This document shows positions 32,483 through 42,102 of a stretch of 64,000 nucleotides of DNA, in pieces; within the stretch, counting starts at the first letter, position 1, and every line of letters starts with the position of its first letter. The stretch comes from Bradyrhizobium lablabi (GTDB lineage: Bacteria; Pseudomonadota; Alphaproteobacteria; Rhizobiales; Xanthobacteraceae), in contig NZ_JAFCJK010000001.1 in assembly GCF_018131005.1 (NCBI RefSeq), positions 372,001-436,000 of the forward strand, given 5' to 3'. Both the position numbers and the translations under genes were made by a program. The notes below the pieces were generated by a model. It saw only the letters and a program-made list of their open reading frames with translations, was not told the DNA's origin and ran no database searches.

Positions 32483-34714
32483 CTATTTCGTCAACAACTG
32501 GAACGCGCCATTCCAGTCGTCGGGCGGCGGCTCTTTCTGGAAGTTGCGGATCCGTGCCTCGTAGAGTGCGTAGAGATATTGCAGCGAGCGCGCCTCGTCA
32601 GACCTGCGGCCGCGCTCGATCGCGGCCAGTGCGCCTTCCCAGTCGCGACTGCGATAGCAGGCGAGCATCTCGATTGTCAGGTTACGAAGCCGCTGGAAGC
32701 GGCCTGAATTTGCGACATCCTCGCGACCGGCGATCGCGTAGATCACTTCGGGCTCCGTCTTGCCCTTCACCATGATGAAGTCGAGCTCGAGAATTGCGAA
32801 CTTGTCCTTGGCGGCCAACGCCGTCTTGGAGCCGACGATGATCGGGAAACCGTATTCCTTCGTTTGCCCTTCCAGCCGCGAAGCCAGATTGACGCTGTCG
32901 CCCAGCACAGAATAGTTGAATTTTTGGTCGGAACCCATGTTGCCGACCACGCCTATGCCGGTGTTGATGCCGATGCCGACATTGAGCGGGATATAGACGT
33001 GGCCGCCATCGACGGCTTCCTGCTCACGCTCCTTGTTAACCTCGTCGATCTGCTCGAGCATGTCGACCGCTGCTGCGCAGGCGTTGATCTGGTGCTCCTT
33101 GTCGTCGAGCGGCGCGTTCCAGAACGCCATGATGGCGTCGCCCATGTATTTGTCGATGGTGCCCTTATGCGCTCGTATCACGTTAGTAAGCGGCGTCAGG
33201 AAGCGGTTCATCAGCGTGATCAGACCTTGCGGATCGTGCTTGTAGGTCTCCGAGATGGTGGTAAAGCCGCGCACGTCGGAAAACATGATCGTCATCTCGC
33301 GCTCCTCGCCGCCAAGCACGAGCTTCTCCGGCGACTGCGCGAGTTGCTCGACCAACTCCGGCGACATGTACTGCGCGAACTGGCCGCGGATCTGCTTCCG
33401 CTGCTGCTGCTCGCGCACGAAGCTCGCGAAGATCAGCGTGAGGTAGATCGCCGTCGTCGATATCAAGGGATAGGTGAAATCAACGAGCTGGCGGTGCTGA
33501 GTGTAGAAATACCAGGAGCTGCCGACCAGAATGGCCGCAAACAGCCCGCCAACAAGCACGAGCGTCACGGGCCCGAACTTGGGCGCGAACGCGATCACCA
33601 GAAGTCCCATGACCAACGCGCTGATGAACTCGATCCCGTTGGCGAAGTTCGGCTGCGAAATGATGGCGCCCGTGAGCGCGCTCTCCAACACCTGCGCGTG
33701 AATTTCCACGCCGGGCATCGCCGCCGCGACCGGGGTGGTCTTGAGGTCGTTCATTCCGGCCGCCGAGGTCCCGATCATCACCAGCTTCCCGGCGATCTTG
33801 TCCGGCTCGACCCGCCCTTCCAGCACGTCGATGGCCGAGACGTAGATCGATTGATCGTGTCTCGCATAGTGCAGCCAGAGCTGGGCGTTCTTGTCGGTCG
33901 CGAGGGTGAAGCCCTCCACCCTGATGCTGCGGACACCCAGTTCGTCGGCGTTGATCAAAATCGTTCCCGATCCGCTCGCCACCCTCAACATCTCGAAGCT
34001 CAGCGACGGCATGATAACGCCCTGGGCCTTCATCATCATCGGCACCCGCCGGACGATGCCGTCGCGCTCGGGGAGAATTGTGAACAGGCCGCGCCCGGCG
34101 GCGGCCTCCTCCAGCACCGGCACGTTACGCAACAGGCCCGGGAGCTGGAACATGAAGGGCTCCGGATCGCCGCGCATCGCAAGGCCGGTCACCGGAAGTT
34201 TGAGGTCGACTTCGGTGTGGACGTGCTGGCCGCCAAATTCTCCGAGCACCACTCGCGAATTCCGGATCGCATCGGCGAAAATCTTGTCGTTGCTGGGCAG
34301 CGCGCGGAGCCTTGCGCGCAGCTCCTCGTCGAGATTGCCGAACGTATCGGCCGCGATATCCGGATTGAGGCGGTCGGGCTCTGCAAACACGACGTCGAAC
34401 GCGATCACGACGGCGCCGAGCCGGGTCAGGTTGTTGATGATGTCGGCGATCCGCGTCCGTGGCCACGGCCATTGACCGAGCTTCGGATCTGCCAGGCTCC
34501 TCTCGTCGATGTCGACGATGGTGACCGGACGGATGGTCTTCTTGCGCGGATCGAGCACCTGGAACAGGTCGAAGGTCCTGAGCCGCAACTCCTGGACCGG
34601 AGGCGGATCCCAGTGGCGCACCGCGGCAATGCCGAGCAAGAGCGCAAGGCAGACCAGCCGCGCATAGCCGAAGCGCCGCGTGAACCACCGTCGGAGGACC
34701 TTCAGTCGTTTCAT
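32483..34714 (-). CDS. CHASE2-domain adenylate/guanylate cyclase
   Basis: A 743-residue membrane sensor. Residues 18-34 form a first membrane segment. A periplasmic CHASE2 domain spans about 38-355, with KTIRPVTIVDIDERSLADPKLGQWPWPR and the later GKLVMIGTSAAGMNDLKTTP. Three further membrane segments follow (about 358-431). The class III cyclase domain (about 470-650) has the metal aspartates in MIMFSDVRGFTT-like IMFSDVRGFTTISE and KYMGDAIMAFWNAP, and the transition-state region YSVLGDSVNLASRLEG. It would make cAMP (or cGMP) in response to an extracellular cue. It lies 64 bases downstream of the FecR-RTX gene on the same strand, a likely operon. Confidence 0.92.
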   Translation of the reverse strand: MKRLKVLRRWFTRRFGYARLVCLALLLGIAAVRHWDPPPVQELRLRTFDLFQVLDPRKKTIRPVTIVDIDERSLADPKLGQWPWPRTRIADIINNLTRLGAVVIAFDVVFAEPDRLNPDIAADTFGNLDEELRARLRALPSNDKIFADAIRNSRVVLGEFGGQHVHTEVDLKLPVTGLAMRGDPEPFMFQLPGLLRNVPVLEEAAAGRGLFTILPERDGIVRRVPMMMKAQGVIMPSLSFEMLRVASGSGTILINADELGVRSIRVEGFTLATDKNAQLWLHYARHDQSIYVSAIDVLEGRVEPDKIAGKLVMIGTSAAGMNDLKTTPVAAAMPGVEIHAQVLESALTGAIISQPNFANGIEFISALVMGLLVIAFAPKFGPVTLVLVGGLFAAILVGSSWYFYTQHRQLVDFTYPLISTTAIYLTLIFASFVREQQQRKQIRGQFAQYMSPELVEQLAQSPEKLVLGGEEREMTIMFSDVRGFTTISETYKHDPQGLITLMNRFLTPLTNVIRAHKGTIDKYMGDAIMAFWNAPLDDKEHQINACAAAVDMLEQIDEVNKEREQEAVDGGHVYIPLNVGIGINTGIGVVGNMGSDQKFNYSVLGDSVNLASRLEGQTKEYGFPIIVGSKTALAAKDKFAILELDFIMVKGKTEPEVIYAIAGREDVANSGRFQRLRNLTIEMLACYRSRDWEGALAAIERGRRSDEARSLQYLYALYEARIRNFQKEPPPDDWNGAFQLLTK

Positions 34715-34778
34715 CCCCTCTGGATATCATGGCCTGCGGAATTGATCACGCCGGGAGTCCGGCCAAAGGTCGAATTGG

Positions 34779-37700
34779 TCAGGCCGCGCCGCCGGAAGGC
34801 AGTATAAAATCGTTGGCGCGGAGGCTCGCCAGTACAACGCTCTTGAGAAGGATCGTATCGTGGTTCGGATGCAGACCATCCGGGTTGAGGTCGATCAGGA
34901 CATCGTTGCCCGAGGTGACGGCATGACCTGACAGCCAATGGCTGAAGTCTTGCGGGTTGTTCGGATCGAATGCCGCATAGTCCAGCTTCATCCTGTCGGC
35001 GCCGGGCATGAAATCATCGATCGTATCATGACCGATCCCGCCGGCGCTTTCGTTGAACACGAAGGTATCGTTGCCAGCATTGCCGAAGAACAGATCGTCA
35101 TTTGAGCTGCCGACCAGGGTGTCGTTACCCGCGGTGCCTGTCACCGTCGGGGCGTTGGCGAACAAATCAAGACCGCCTGTCGTACTGACAGCGCTAAACG
35201 CCGAGCCGCTGCCTGACTGGTCGGTACCCACCAGCGTGACCGTCAAGTCCTGGGCTCCGACGTTGCCATGGCCATCATTGACTTGCGCGGTGAAGTGAAT
35301 CTTCAGCACGTCGCCCGCGTGAAGGAAATCCAGGTCCGGATTGGTTGCATGGTAGGTCCAGTGCAGCAGCTGCGATCCGCCATCGGACACTGCACTATCG
35401 AACGCCAGATCGCCTGCATCGATCAACGCCGCGACGTCGGCGCCATCGGGCAATTTGGTCGAGCCATTGTATTCGACGGCGCCGTCTCCAATCACGGACA
35501 CTGTCAGGTGGTCGCCGACATCGCGATCTTCGACCGTGAGCGTGCCGGATACCGACAAATCCAGCGGAGGCGTCGAACCGGCGGAGATGTTATCAATCTC
35601 GAACGCGTTCGAGCTGCTCGACAGAACGACCTTGTCAAACGAAGGAAGACCGGTGAACTCGACATACCCGTTCGAGGAGAACGAACTCTGGCCTCCATCC
35701 GAGAACAGCGGCGCGACGTCTGCGCCGGTATAGGAGGCGACGAGCGTCGCGCCATGGTAGAAGGCGACGCTGTTATAGGAGTCGACGGAGCCCCAATAGA
35801 GGCCAAACGTCTGCTTTTCGCTCGCGAAGCTGATCGTCTCCGAACCCCCGCCGCCGATGCTGAGATAATTCGTGGCGTCAGGCGCACCCGGATCGCCGAT
35901 GAATGGCGGTGCCGTGGCGCCCGGTGCAGCACCACGGACCACGCCGGCGTGCCCCGTCCCCGAAAAGGTGGCATCAAGGGCCGCGCTGTAGAAATCGCCC
36001 GCGCCGGCGCCGTTGTTCGAGGCCGTACCGGCCGGCTGGCCGTCAAAGGTCTCCGTCGGCAGCCCGAGGGAGTTCGTGTCGACGCCATGGTCCAGGACGA
36101 TGGTGGTCGGCTGCGGCACCATGATCGCCAGCGCCGATGGATCAGTCTTGCCAACGATCGCTGGCGTGTCGTTCGCGCCGGTCACGTGCACAGTCAACGT
36201 TGCGACGCCAGCGGCGCCCTGCACATCGGTGGCCTGCACGGCGAAAGAATCTGCGTAATCGCCCTTCGGCAGCCCGTTGATCGCGGCCTCATCAGGAACA
36301 TAGGTGTAAGTGCCGTCCGCATTCACGGTCAGCGAGCCGTAGAGGCCCTTGATCGCCGTGTTCACGGAATGGTGCGACGCGTCGAGCGCGGCATAAGTCA
36401 GCGTCGCGGTTTCACCGTTGTCGACGTCATGTCCGTTGAGCTTGCCGACCAGCGCGCCGAAGCTGTCGTCGGCCGCGGTATCGGTCAGCGTGCCGGCATC
36501 GGCGTTCGCAAGCGTCGGGGCATCATTGGTGCCGGTGACATCGATCGTCAGCGTCGTCGTCGAGATACCACCGTGGTGATCCGATTCGGTATAGCTGAAG
36601 ACGTCGGAAACGTGCTCGCCCTTCGCCAGCGCGTCGGTGGCCGGTTTGCTGTTATCGAGCATATAGGTCCATGTGCCGTCGGCGTTCAGGACCAGCGAGC
36701 CGTAGGTACCGATCACGGTCGTACCGACATCGCCCAGGAGCGCTCCGCTCGCGGTCCCCGCGGCGACGCCGATCACTTCATGGGTATCGGACATGTCAAC
36801 GTCGGTGTCGTTGGCGAGCACATCGCCGGTCGTGCTCGGCACGCCGGGCAGGATATTGCCGTTGGCGCCGTTGCCGGCTTCGACGATATGGCCGATGTCA
36901 CTGTCAGCTACCGCAACCGGCGCATCGTTGGTACCGGTGACGGTGATCTTGACGGGCTGACTTGCTACGCCGCCGTGATGGTCGTCGACCTCGATCGTAT
37001 AGGTGAGGGTGAGCGTTTCCCCGAAGGCAAGATAGTCGAAGTTCTTGTCCGCTGCCGAGAACGTCCATGGCTGCGATCCCGTCACGCCATTGGTCGAATC
37101 CACCAGCGTGCCCAGCGACAGCCAGCTCAGCACCGTCGCCTGGTCGGCTAGCCCGGTGGCGACGCCGGACATGGCCACGCCTGTGATGGTTACCGCGTGG
37201 GTATCGCTCAGATCAGGATCAATGAAGCTGACCGCGCCGCTCGCCGTGTCAGGGACCACGGAATCCTTCATGGCAGCGACTTCGGTGATCGCGGCGGCCT
37301 GCACGCCGGAGGTGATCACGGGAACGTCGTTGGTGCCGTCGGCACCGCTGATCGACACGCTGATCGTCGTCGAGGTCACGCCGCCATGACCGTCATCGAC
37401 GGTTGCCACATAGGTCAGGATCAGCGTCTCGCCCTTGGCGATGAAGTCGAACGCCTTGTCCTGGATGCTGTAGGTCCAGGTGGCCGAACCGTCATGGGTG
37501 TTGCCGGCGGCCTGCACGACGCTCAGCGGCACCTCCACCGCCTTGATCGCCGCCAATTGCTCCGGCGCCAGCGCGGCCGTGACGTCCTGCCCCCGCGCGT
37601 CGAGATAGATGAAGGAGGAGAACGCCGCGCTGGCTACCGGACGGTCGCTCAGGTCGACGTCGGCGAACGCGATGGTGCCGGTCACGGTATCAATTGCGGT

Positions 37701-39332
37701 ACTGCCGCTGCCGATCCGCCCGGTGATAGCGCCGCCGGCCGCCGAAATCGCCGGCGCGTCATTGGTGCCCGTAATCGTGATCGTGAAGGGCCTGAAAGCT
37801 GTCTCGTTGTTCAGGCCGAAATTGTTGTCGACGCGCGCCGTGTAGGTCACCGTCAAGGTTTCACCGGCAGCCAGGAAGTCGAAAGCGCCGCCTCCAACGC
37901 TGTAGGTCCAACTCGCCGATCCGACGTTCTTGTTGCCGGGATCCTGTTCGACGAGCAACGCAATCGAAACCGCCTTGATCGCGGCCAGTTGCTCTGGCGT
38001 CAGCGACGCGGTGATATCGTTGTTGTGCGCATCCTTGTATGCGAAAGACGTAAAGCTCGCGCTTCCGGTCGGAAGGTCGCCGGGATTGATGTCGGCCCAC
38101 CTGATCTTGCCGGAGATCGTGGTCTCGAAGGCGCTCTGCGTGACGTTCGGCTGCTCGGTGAACGAAGCGTCATCAGCCACGACCTCGGGCGATCCCGGGA
38201 TGTGGACGGGCGTCTGGATAGTGTTGCTGATGGTCTCCGGCGCCGGCTTGTCAAAGAGGTTCAGCAGGAAGACCGTCGGCGTGACGATGTCGCCGCTCGC
38301 GAGCTTGAAGCTGGTCGAAATCGGGATGACGGTGTCGGAGCCAATCGACGTGAGCTTGGTGTTGGGATTGGTGTTGTCGGTGAATCTGAGCGAGAAGACG
38401 TCGTTGATGATCTTCTGCGCATCGTCCGAAAGCGGCGCCGACGACAGGAAGCTGACGTTGCCCTGGCTGTTGACGATCGTCTGCGTGCCGGGCTGATTGA
38501 CGGTCGCGATCGGGTTGAGCGTCGTCTTGTCGAACAGGATGTAGGAGCCGGAGGTGCCGTCCGGCTCGACCAGCACCTGGAATTTTGCGGGGGGTGCGCC
38601 GCCTGCGCCGGGCACCTCGAAATCGATCTCGACCAGCACCGCGGTGCCACGAATCCCCATGGTCGCGACCGGCGTATCCACCTTCATGTCGCCGTGCTTG
38701 GCGGTCGCGCCGGCGACAAACGAGATCGTGCCCTGGACGAGGCTCAGCAGCGATGAATTGTTCGACCCGTTCGGGTCATAGACCATTTCGTTCAGCACCA
38801 TTTTCGCGTTCGCGCCGAGACCGAACACGGTGCCGTCGATAAAGGTGATGCCAAGGGTCGACGCCGACCCGGACTGGACCACGTCGCCCTTGAAGACGTT
38901 GTCGCCCTGGTTCAGGACGACCGCCACACCGTTGCGAATCGCGGTGGCGTTGCCGGTCAGCTTGCTGACATGACCGATGACTTTGGGCGCGTCCGCGGCG
39001 CCGCCAGCCTGGGCGAACTGAGTGTATCCGGTGAGTGCGTTGACGATATCGCCGGTCAGATGCGCGCCGTCGGGTGACGCCAGCGGCGCGCGCTTTTCGC
39101 CCCTGAAATAGTCGTGCACGACTAGCTCACGGTCGTCTTTCGACAGGATCAGATCGACGCCGGAGCGCCTGTAGTCGCCGGTGAACAGAAGCTGCACATC
39201 CTGGACGACGATGGCGCCAGGAGGGACGTGGGCGGATACGCTATCGGCATGGACCTGCCCATGAGCATGAGCGTCCAGACGCGGCAAAACGCCGTCAAAT
39301 TTGCCCCCAATGCCCACCGCGGATGTGCCCAC
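34779..39332 (-). CDS. Large secreted FecR-VCBS-RTX protein (adhesin-like)
   Basis: A 1,517-residue protein. Approximate layout: N-terminal domain 1-105 with LLFTGDYRRSGVDLILSKD; FecR-like barrel 119-231 with the motif KVDTPVATMGIRGTAVLV; VCBS/cadherin-like repeats 390-1055, marked by five TGTNDAP-type repeat ends; an inserted beta-sandwich domain 1085-1250; a further VCBS repeat; RTX nonapeptides near 1395-1430 (GTAGNDTLVGSSNDDLFFGN, GNAGNDTF); and a C-terminal region without Cys suitable for a type I signal. No Sec signal peptide, which fits type I export. The GTG at 39332 follows an in-frame TAA, with no Shine-Dalgarno sequence, so the true start could be a little downstream. It probably acts at the cell surface. 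Confidence 0.85.
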   Translation of the reverse strand: MGTSAVGIGGKFDGVLPRLDAHAHGQVHADSVSAHVPPGAIVVQDVQLLFTGDYRRSGVDLILSKDDRELVVHDYFRGEKRAPLASPDGAHLTGDIVNALTGYTQFAQAGGAADAPKVIGHVSKLTGNATAIRNGVAVVLNQGDNVFKGDVVQSGSASTLGITFIDGTVFGLGANAKMVLNEMVYDPNGSNNSSLLSLVQGTISFVAGATAKHGDMKVDTPVATMGIRGTAVLVEIDFEVPGAGGAPPAKFQVLVEPDGTSGSYILFDKTTLNPIATVNQPGTQTIVNSQGNVSFLSSAPLSDDAQKIINDVFSLRFTDNTNPNTKLTSIGSDTVIPISTSFKLASGDIVTPTVFLLNLFDKPAPETISNTIQTPVHIPGSPEVVADDASFTEQPNVTQSAFETTISGKIRWADINPGDLPTGSASFTSFAYKDAHNNDITASLTPEQLAAIKAVSIALLVEQDPGNKNVGSASWTYSVGGGAFDFLAAGETLTVTYTARVDNNFGLNNETAFRPFTITITGTNDAPAISAAGGAITGRIGSGSTAIDTVTGTIAFADVDLSDRPVASAAFSSFIYLDARGQDVTAALAPEQLAAIKAVEVPLSVVQAAGNTHDGSATWTYSIQDKAFDFIAKGETLILTYVATVDDGHGGVTSTTISVSISGADGTNDVPVITSGVQAAAITEVAAMKDSVVPDTASGAVSFIDPDLSDTHAVTITGVAMSGVATGLADQATVLSWLSLGTLVDSTNGVTGSQPWTFSAADKNFDYLAFGETLTLTYTIEVDDHHGGVASQPVKITVTGTNDAPVAVADSDIGHIVEAGNGANGNILPGVPSTTGDVLANDTDVDMSDTHEVIGVAAGTASGALLGDVGTTVIGTYGSLVLNADGTWTYMLDNSKPATDALAKGEHVSDVFSYTESDHHGGISTTTLTIDVTGTNDAPTLANADAGTLTDTAADDSFGALVGKLNGHDVDNGETATLTYAALDASHHSVNTAIKGLYGSLTVNADGTYTYVPDEAAINGLPKGDYADSFAVQATDVQGAAGVATLTVHVTGANDTPAIVGKTDPSALAIMVPQPTTIVLDHGVDTNSLGLPTETFDGQPAGTASNNGAGAGDFYSAALDATFSGTGHAGVVRGAAPGATAPPFIGDPGAPDATNYLSIGGGGSETISFASEKQTFGLYWGSVDSYNSVAFYHGATLVASYTGADVAPLFSDGGQSSFSSNGYVEFTGLPSFDKVVLSSSSNAFEIDNISAGSTPPLDLSVSGTLTVEDRDVGDHLTVSVIGDGAVEYNGSTKLPDGADVAALIDAGDLAFDSAVSDGGSQLLHWTYHATNPDLDFLHAGDVLKIHFTAQVNDGHGNVGAQDLTVTLVGTDQSGSGSAFSAVSTTGGLDLFANAPTVTGTAGNDTLVGSSNDDLFFGNAGNDTFVFNESAGGIGHDTIDDFMPGADRMKLDYAAFDPNNPQDFSHWLSGHAVTSGNDVLIDLNPDGLHPNHDTILLKSVVLASLRANDFILPSGGAA

Positions 39333-39908
39333 TTAACGTTAATATTTATAGAATATACAAATGCCTAAGCTTGCTTATCATCGGATGGAACCCGACGAAA
39401 CCATCCTATGCTTGTGCAGGCCGCCCCTTGTTACCTCGTCAACGACCTGAGCTTCTTGTAACTCGGGAGTAATTGGTCAGGTCGGCAGGTATTCCAACAA
39501 CGAACTCAAATGAAAAAGCGTATTCACATATGTATTCGTGGTGTAAACGGCCACGATTTTACTTGGTTCCATTTCCGTCAGCCTTCCTGACGCAAATTGA
39601 GCTCGGATTCACAGCTAAAGCCGTGAACTGGCTGACAAATCACACAATCATGAGTCGGCCCCGTAAGTTAACGACAAATTAAGGGTAAGGCTGCGTCACC
39701 CACAAAAGGTTGGCAGGGGCCCCGTTCACGAGATCGATAAAGTTTTCAGAACGGCAAAGACACCGCCTTCACCGTCCCCTACAGTTCCCCGGCCGATCTG
39801 GCCAGTTTTAAGCAGATTCAAAGTACCGCCCACCATGCTCGCGGTCCGCAACGATCCGGTCACGTGGGGGCTACATCATTCCGCCGATGCCCGGACAAGG
39901 GGTATCAA
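39333..39908. other. Divergent, lower-GC intergenic region
   Basis: A 576-base region between the divergent FecR-RTX and LapG-like genes. It is visibly more AT-rich than the genes (for example taacgttaatatttatagaatatac near the left end). Only a 69-codon frame (39473-39682) is open, without ribosome site or protein-like composition. It probably holds long regulated promoters or leaders for both genes. Confidence 0.5.
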
Positions 39909-40655
39909 ATGGGGAATTTGCGTCACTCGCGCCTGCTTCGCGCCGCTTTGCTTGCCTGCGGCATGGCCTCGCTTTTGCCGGCGAGCGAGCTGAAGGCGGC
40001 ATCGATCCTCACGCCAGGGCCCGCGGAGCTGATCCGGAAGTCTTCGGCCGAGCCCTTCGGGCTGCCGACTGCCCTGCTTTCCGCCGGCGGCCTGCGCGAC
40101 AAATGGCTTGGCGTGCTGCGCCGCCTCGATGACGAACTGGTGCAGCTCGCAATCTGCGAAGGCGACCGCGAGGGCTGCGTCTCGCCGGAGGCGCTGCGAT
40201 TTCTAGCGATCGTCGATCACGCGCGGGCCCGCGATGGCCGCGCCCGGCTTGGCGAGATCAACCGCGCGATCAACCTTGCGATCAGGCCGGCGAGCGATCT
40301 TGCGCTGCACGGCCAGATCGATGTCTGGACCTCGCCGCTTGCGACGCTCGCGAGGGGCGCGGGCGACTGCGAGGACTACGCGATCGCGAAATTCGTCGCG
40401 CTGCATCAGGCCGGCGTTGCAGCCGAGGATCTGCGGATCGTAGTCATGCACGACCAGCTCAGCGGCGCGGATCACGCCGTCGCCGCCGCCAGGCTGGACG
40501 GCCATTGGCTGCTGCTGGACAACCGCCGCATGGCGATGGTCCAGGATTCCGACGCCAGGAACGTCCGGCCGATGTTCGTGCTCGACCGGCATGGGGTCAG
40601 CAGCTACGCCGACGCGCCGCTCGTCGCCGACGTCGCGTTGCGGAAGACGTTCTAA
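39909..40655 (+). CDS. Transglutaminase-like cysteine protease (BTLCP, LapG-like)
   Basis: A 248-residue periplasmic cysteine protease of the bacterial transglutaminase-like group. A signal peptide covers about residues 1-30. The catalytic Cys is in GAGDCEDYAIAKFVAL, the His in SGADHAVAAARLDG and the Asp in WLLLDNRR, the expected Cys-His-Asp order. In pseudomonads LapG cuts the N-terminal region of the large adhesin LapA under control of c-di-GMP. ATG 39909 has AAGGGG upstream. Its divergence from a large RTX surface protein suggests that protein as substrate; no LapD-like regulator lies in the window. Confidence 0.88.
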   Translation: MGNLRHSRLLRAALLACGMASLLPASELKAASILTPGPAELIRKSSAEPFGLPTALLSAGGLRDKWLGVLRRLDDELVQLAICEGDREGCVSPEALRFLAIVDHARARDGRARLGEINRAINLAIRPASDLALHGQIDVWTSPLATLARGAGDCEDYAIAKFVALHQAGVAAEDLRIVVMHDQLSGADHAVAAARLDGHWLLLDNRRMAMVQDSDARNVRPMFVLDRHGVSSYADAPLVADVALRKTF

Positions 40656-40780
40656 AGCATGATCCGGAAAAGTGTGTAGCGGTTTTCCCTCGCGACAAAC
40701 GCGCAGCGTTTGCGCGGAGATCATGCGCGCAACAACAAGCTAACGCGCGATGATGATTCATCCTGATCTCATCGCGCGTT
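40652..40780 (+). repeat. Complete family 3 repeat, copy A, starting at a stop codon
   Basis: It starts ctaaagcatgatccgg, continues with aaagtgtgtagcgg, ccctcgcgacaaacgcg, agcgtttgcgcggagatcatgc and caacaagctaa, and ends with a second stem (gcgcgatga ... tcatcgcgc). The protease stop TAA is its second to fourth base. An inverted, nearly identical copy lies at 50233-50359. Confidence 0.85.
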
Positions 40781-40795
40781 AGACGCCGGCAAAGC

Positions 40796-41995
40796 TCAGA
40801 ACATCAGATTATCCTTCACCATGACCCAGCGGCCGCCCTTGATCTGGTGCACCTGGGTGATGGTGCTGGCGAGGTGATCTGTCTTGGAAAACTTGGTCGG
40901 CGGCGAATCGAAGATGTCGAGGAACTTGTCGCCGGACTCCAGCGCATCCAGCATCTTCTGTCCCGTGAGGTCCTTGCCTGCCTTCTGCGCGTAGAAGGCG
41001 AAGGTCATCACGGCGTTGTAGCCGATGATCGCCTGGGTGTTGGCGTCGGTGCCGAACATCTTCTTGTAATTGGCAAGCCAGTCCTTCACCTTGCCCTTGG
41101 CGGTGTCCTCGTAGGGAATCTCGAAGAGGGCGGCGGAGTAAAGGCCTTCCACCGCCTCCTTGCCGAGCGCCGGCACTTCCAGCACGTTGGTCGGAGACGC
41201 GCCGAGGAACGTGACGTCCCAGCCGAGCTTCCTGGCCTCGCTCATCGCGCCGATGGTCTCGCGGATCACGGTGCCGAGCACGACGAGGTCGCAGCCGTCG
41301 GACTTCATCTTGGCGACCTGCGCGCTGAAATCGGAAGCGCCGCGCTTGTAGCTGGTGATCGAGGCCGGCTGCACCTTCATGACCTGAAGCTGCTGGTTGA
41401 AGCCGTCGAGCACGTTCTTACCGTACTCATCGTCCTGGTGCATGATGCAGGGCTTCTTGAAGTTCTTCCATTCCATCATGTATTTGAGCGCAGCACGCGT
41501 GCTCTCGACATAGGGCAGCAGGTTGTTGAATTTCAAACGTTCCTGCGGCTTGTTCGGATCGAACTTGAAAGTGAATTCGGCCGCCGTCAGCGGAAACAGT
41601 TGCAGCACGCCGGCGTCGAACAGCACATCCTGCGCGGCCAGCACGGTCGGCGAGCCCATCGGACCAATCATCGCAAAGACCTTGTCGCGCTCGACCATCT
41701 TCTGCGAGGCCAGCACGGCCTTTTTCGGATCGTAGCCGTTGTCTTCCAGAATCATCTTCATCTTGCGGCCGTTGATGCCGCCGGCGGCATTGATTTCCTC
41801 GACCGCCATCTTCATGCCGTTCGACACCGGAACGCCCCAGACCTTGATCGGGCCGGACAGGTCCTGATGCGTGCCGATGACGATCTCGGTCGCCGAGATG
41901 CCTTCATTGGTGACTTTGGTCTGGGCTGCGGCCGGCAGACAGGTCAGCGCCAGGACGCTCACCGCGAGGCCCAGTGCCTTCAGCGATTTCGACAT
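40796..41995 (-). CDS. Branched-chain-type ABC substrate-binding protein (LivK-like)
   Basis: A 399-residue periplasmic binding protein. A signal peptide covers about residues 1-24 (ends AAAQ). SATEIVIGTHQDLSGPIKVWG and AVEEINAAGGINGRKMKMILEDNGYDP are typical of family 6 (Leu/Ile/Val-type) proteins. In this family ligands include amino acids, aromatic acids, dicarboxylates and amides. It is the last gene of a minus-strand operon behind livH, livM, livG, livF and an acyl-CoA synthetase. The synthetase suggests that the ligand is a carboxylic acid. Confidence 0.92.
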   Translation of the reverse strand: MSKSLKALGLAVSVLALTCLPAAAQTKVTNEGISATEIVIGTHQDLSGPIKVWGVPVSNGMKMAVEEINAAGGINGRKMKMILEDNGYDPKKAVLASQKMVERDKVFAMIGPMGSPTVLAAQDVLFDAGVLQLFPLTAAEFTFKFDPNKPQERLKFNNLLPYVESTRAALKYMMEWKNFKKPCIMHQDDEYGKNVLDGFNQQLQVMKVQPASITSYKRGASDFSAQVAKMKSDGCDLVVLGTVIRETIGAMSEARKLGWDVTFLGASPTNVLEVPALGKEAVEGLYSAALFEIPYEDTAKGKVKDWLANYKKMFGTDANTQAIIGYNAVMTFAFYAQKAGKDLTGQKMLDALESGDKFLDIFDSPPTKFSKTDHLASTITQVHQIKGGRWVMVKDNLMF

Positions 41996-42102
41996 TGCAA
42001 GTCTCCTCCTTCAGTGGCCCGTGTTGAGCGAAGGGTCGGGCCTTCCAGCCTTCGCCTTTTCCGTGTCAGCGCAGCTCTTTTCAGTATGATCCGCTCTCAG
42101 GA

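Noticed and set aside
32864..34807. A 647-codon plus-strand frame opposite the cyclase gene
   Set aside because: The minus strand holds intact CHASE2 and cyclase motifs; the plus frame has a shadow composition rich in His, Asp and Arg.
35268..37151. A 627-codon frame on the plus strand opposite the large secreted protein (another of 519 codons at 37197-38756)
   Set aside because: Antisense shadows of the repetitive VCBS coding region; no recognisable domain, signal or ribosome site.
39473..39682. A 69-codon frame in the AT-rich divergent region
   Set aside because: No Shine-Dalgarno sequence, low-GC codon use unlike neighbours and no pattern of a known small protein.
40660..40724. A peptide-coding stretch repeated almost identically on the plus strand near 50280-50345
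   Set aside because: The shared peptide is only a translation of the family 3 repeat and not a conserved gene.
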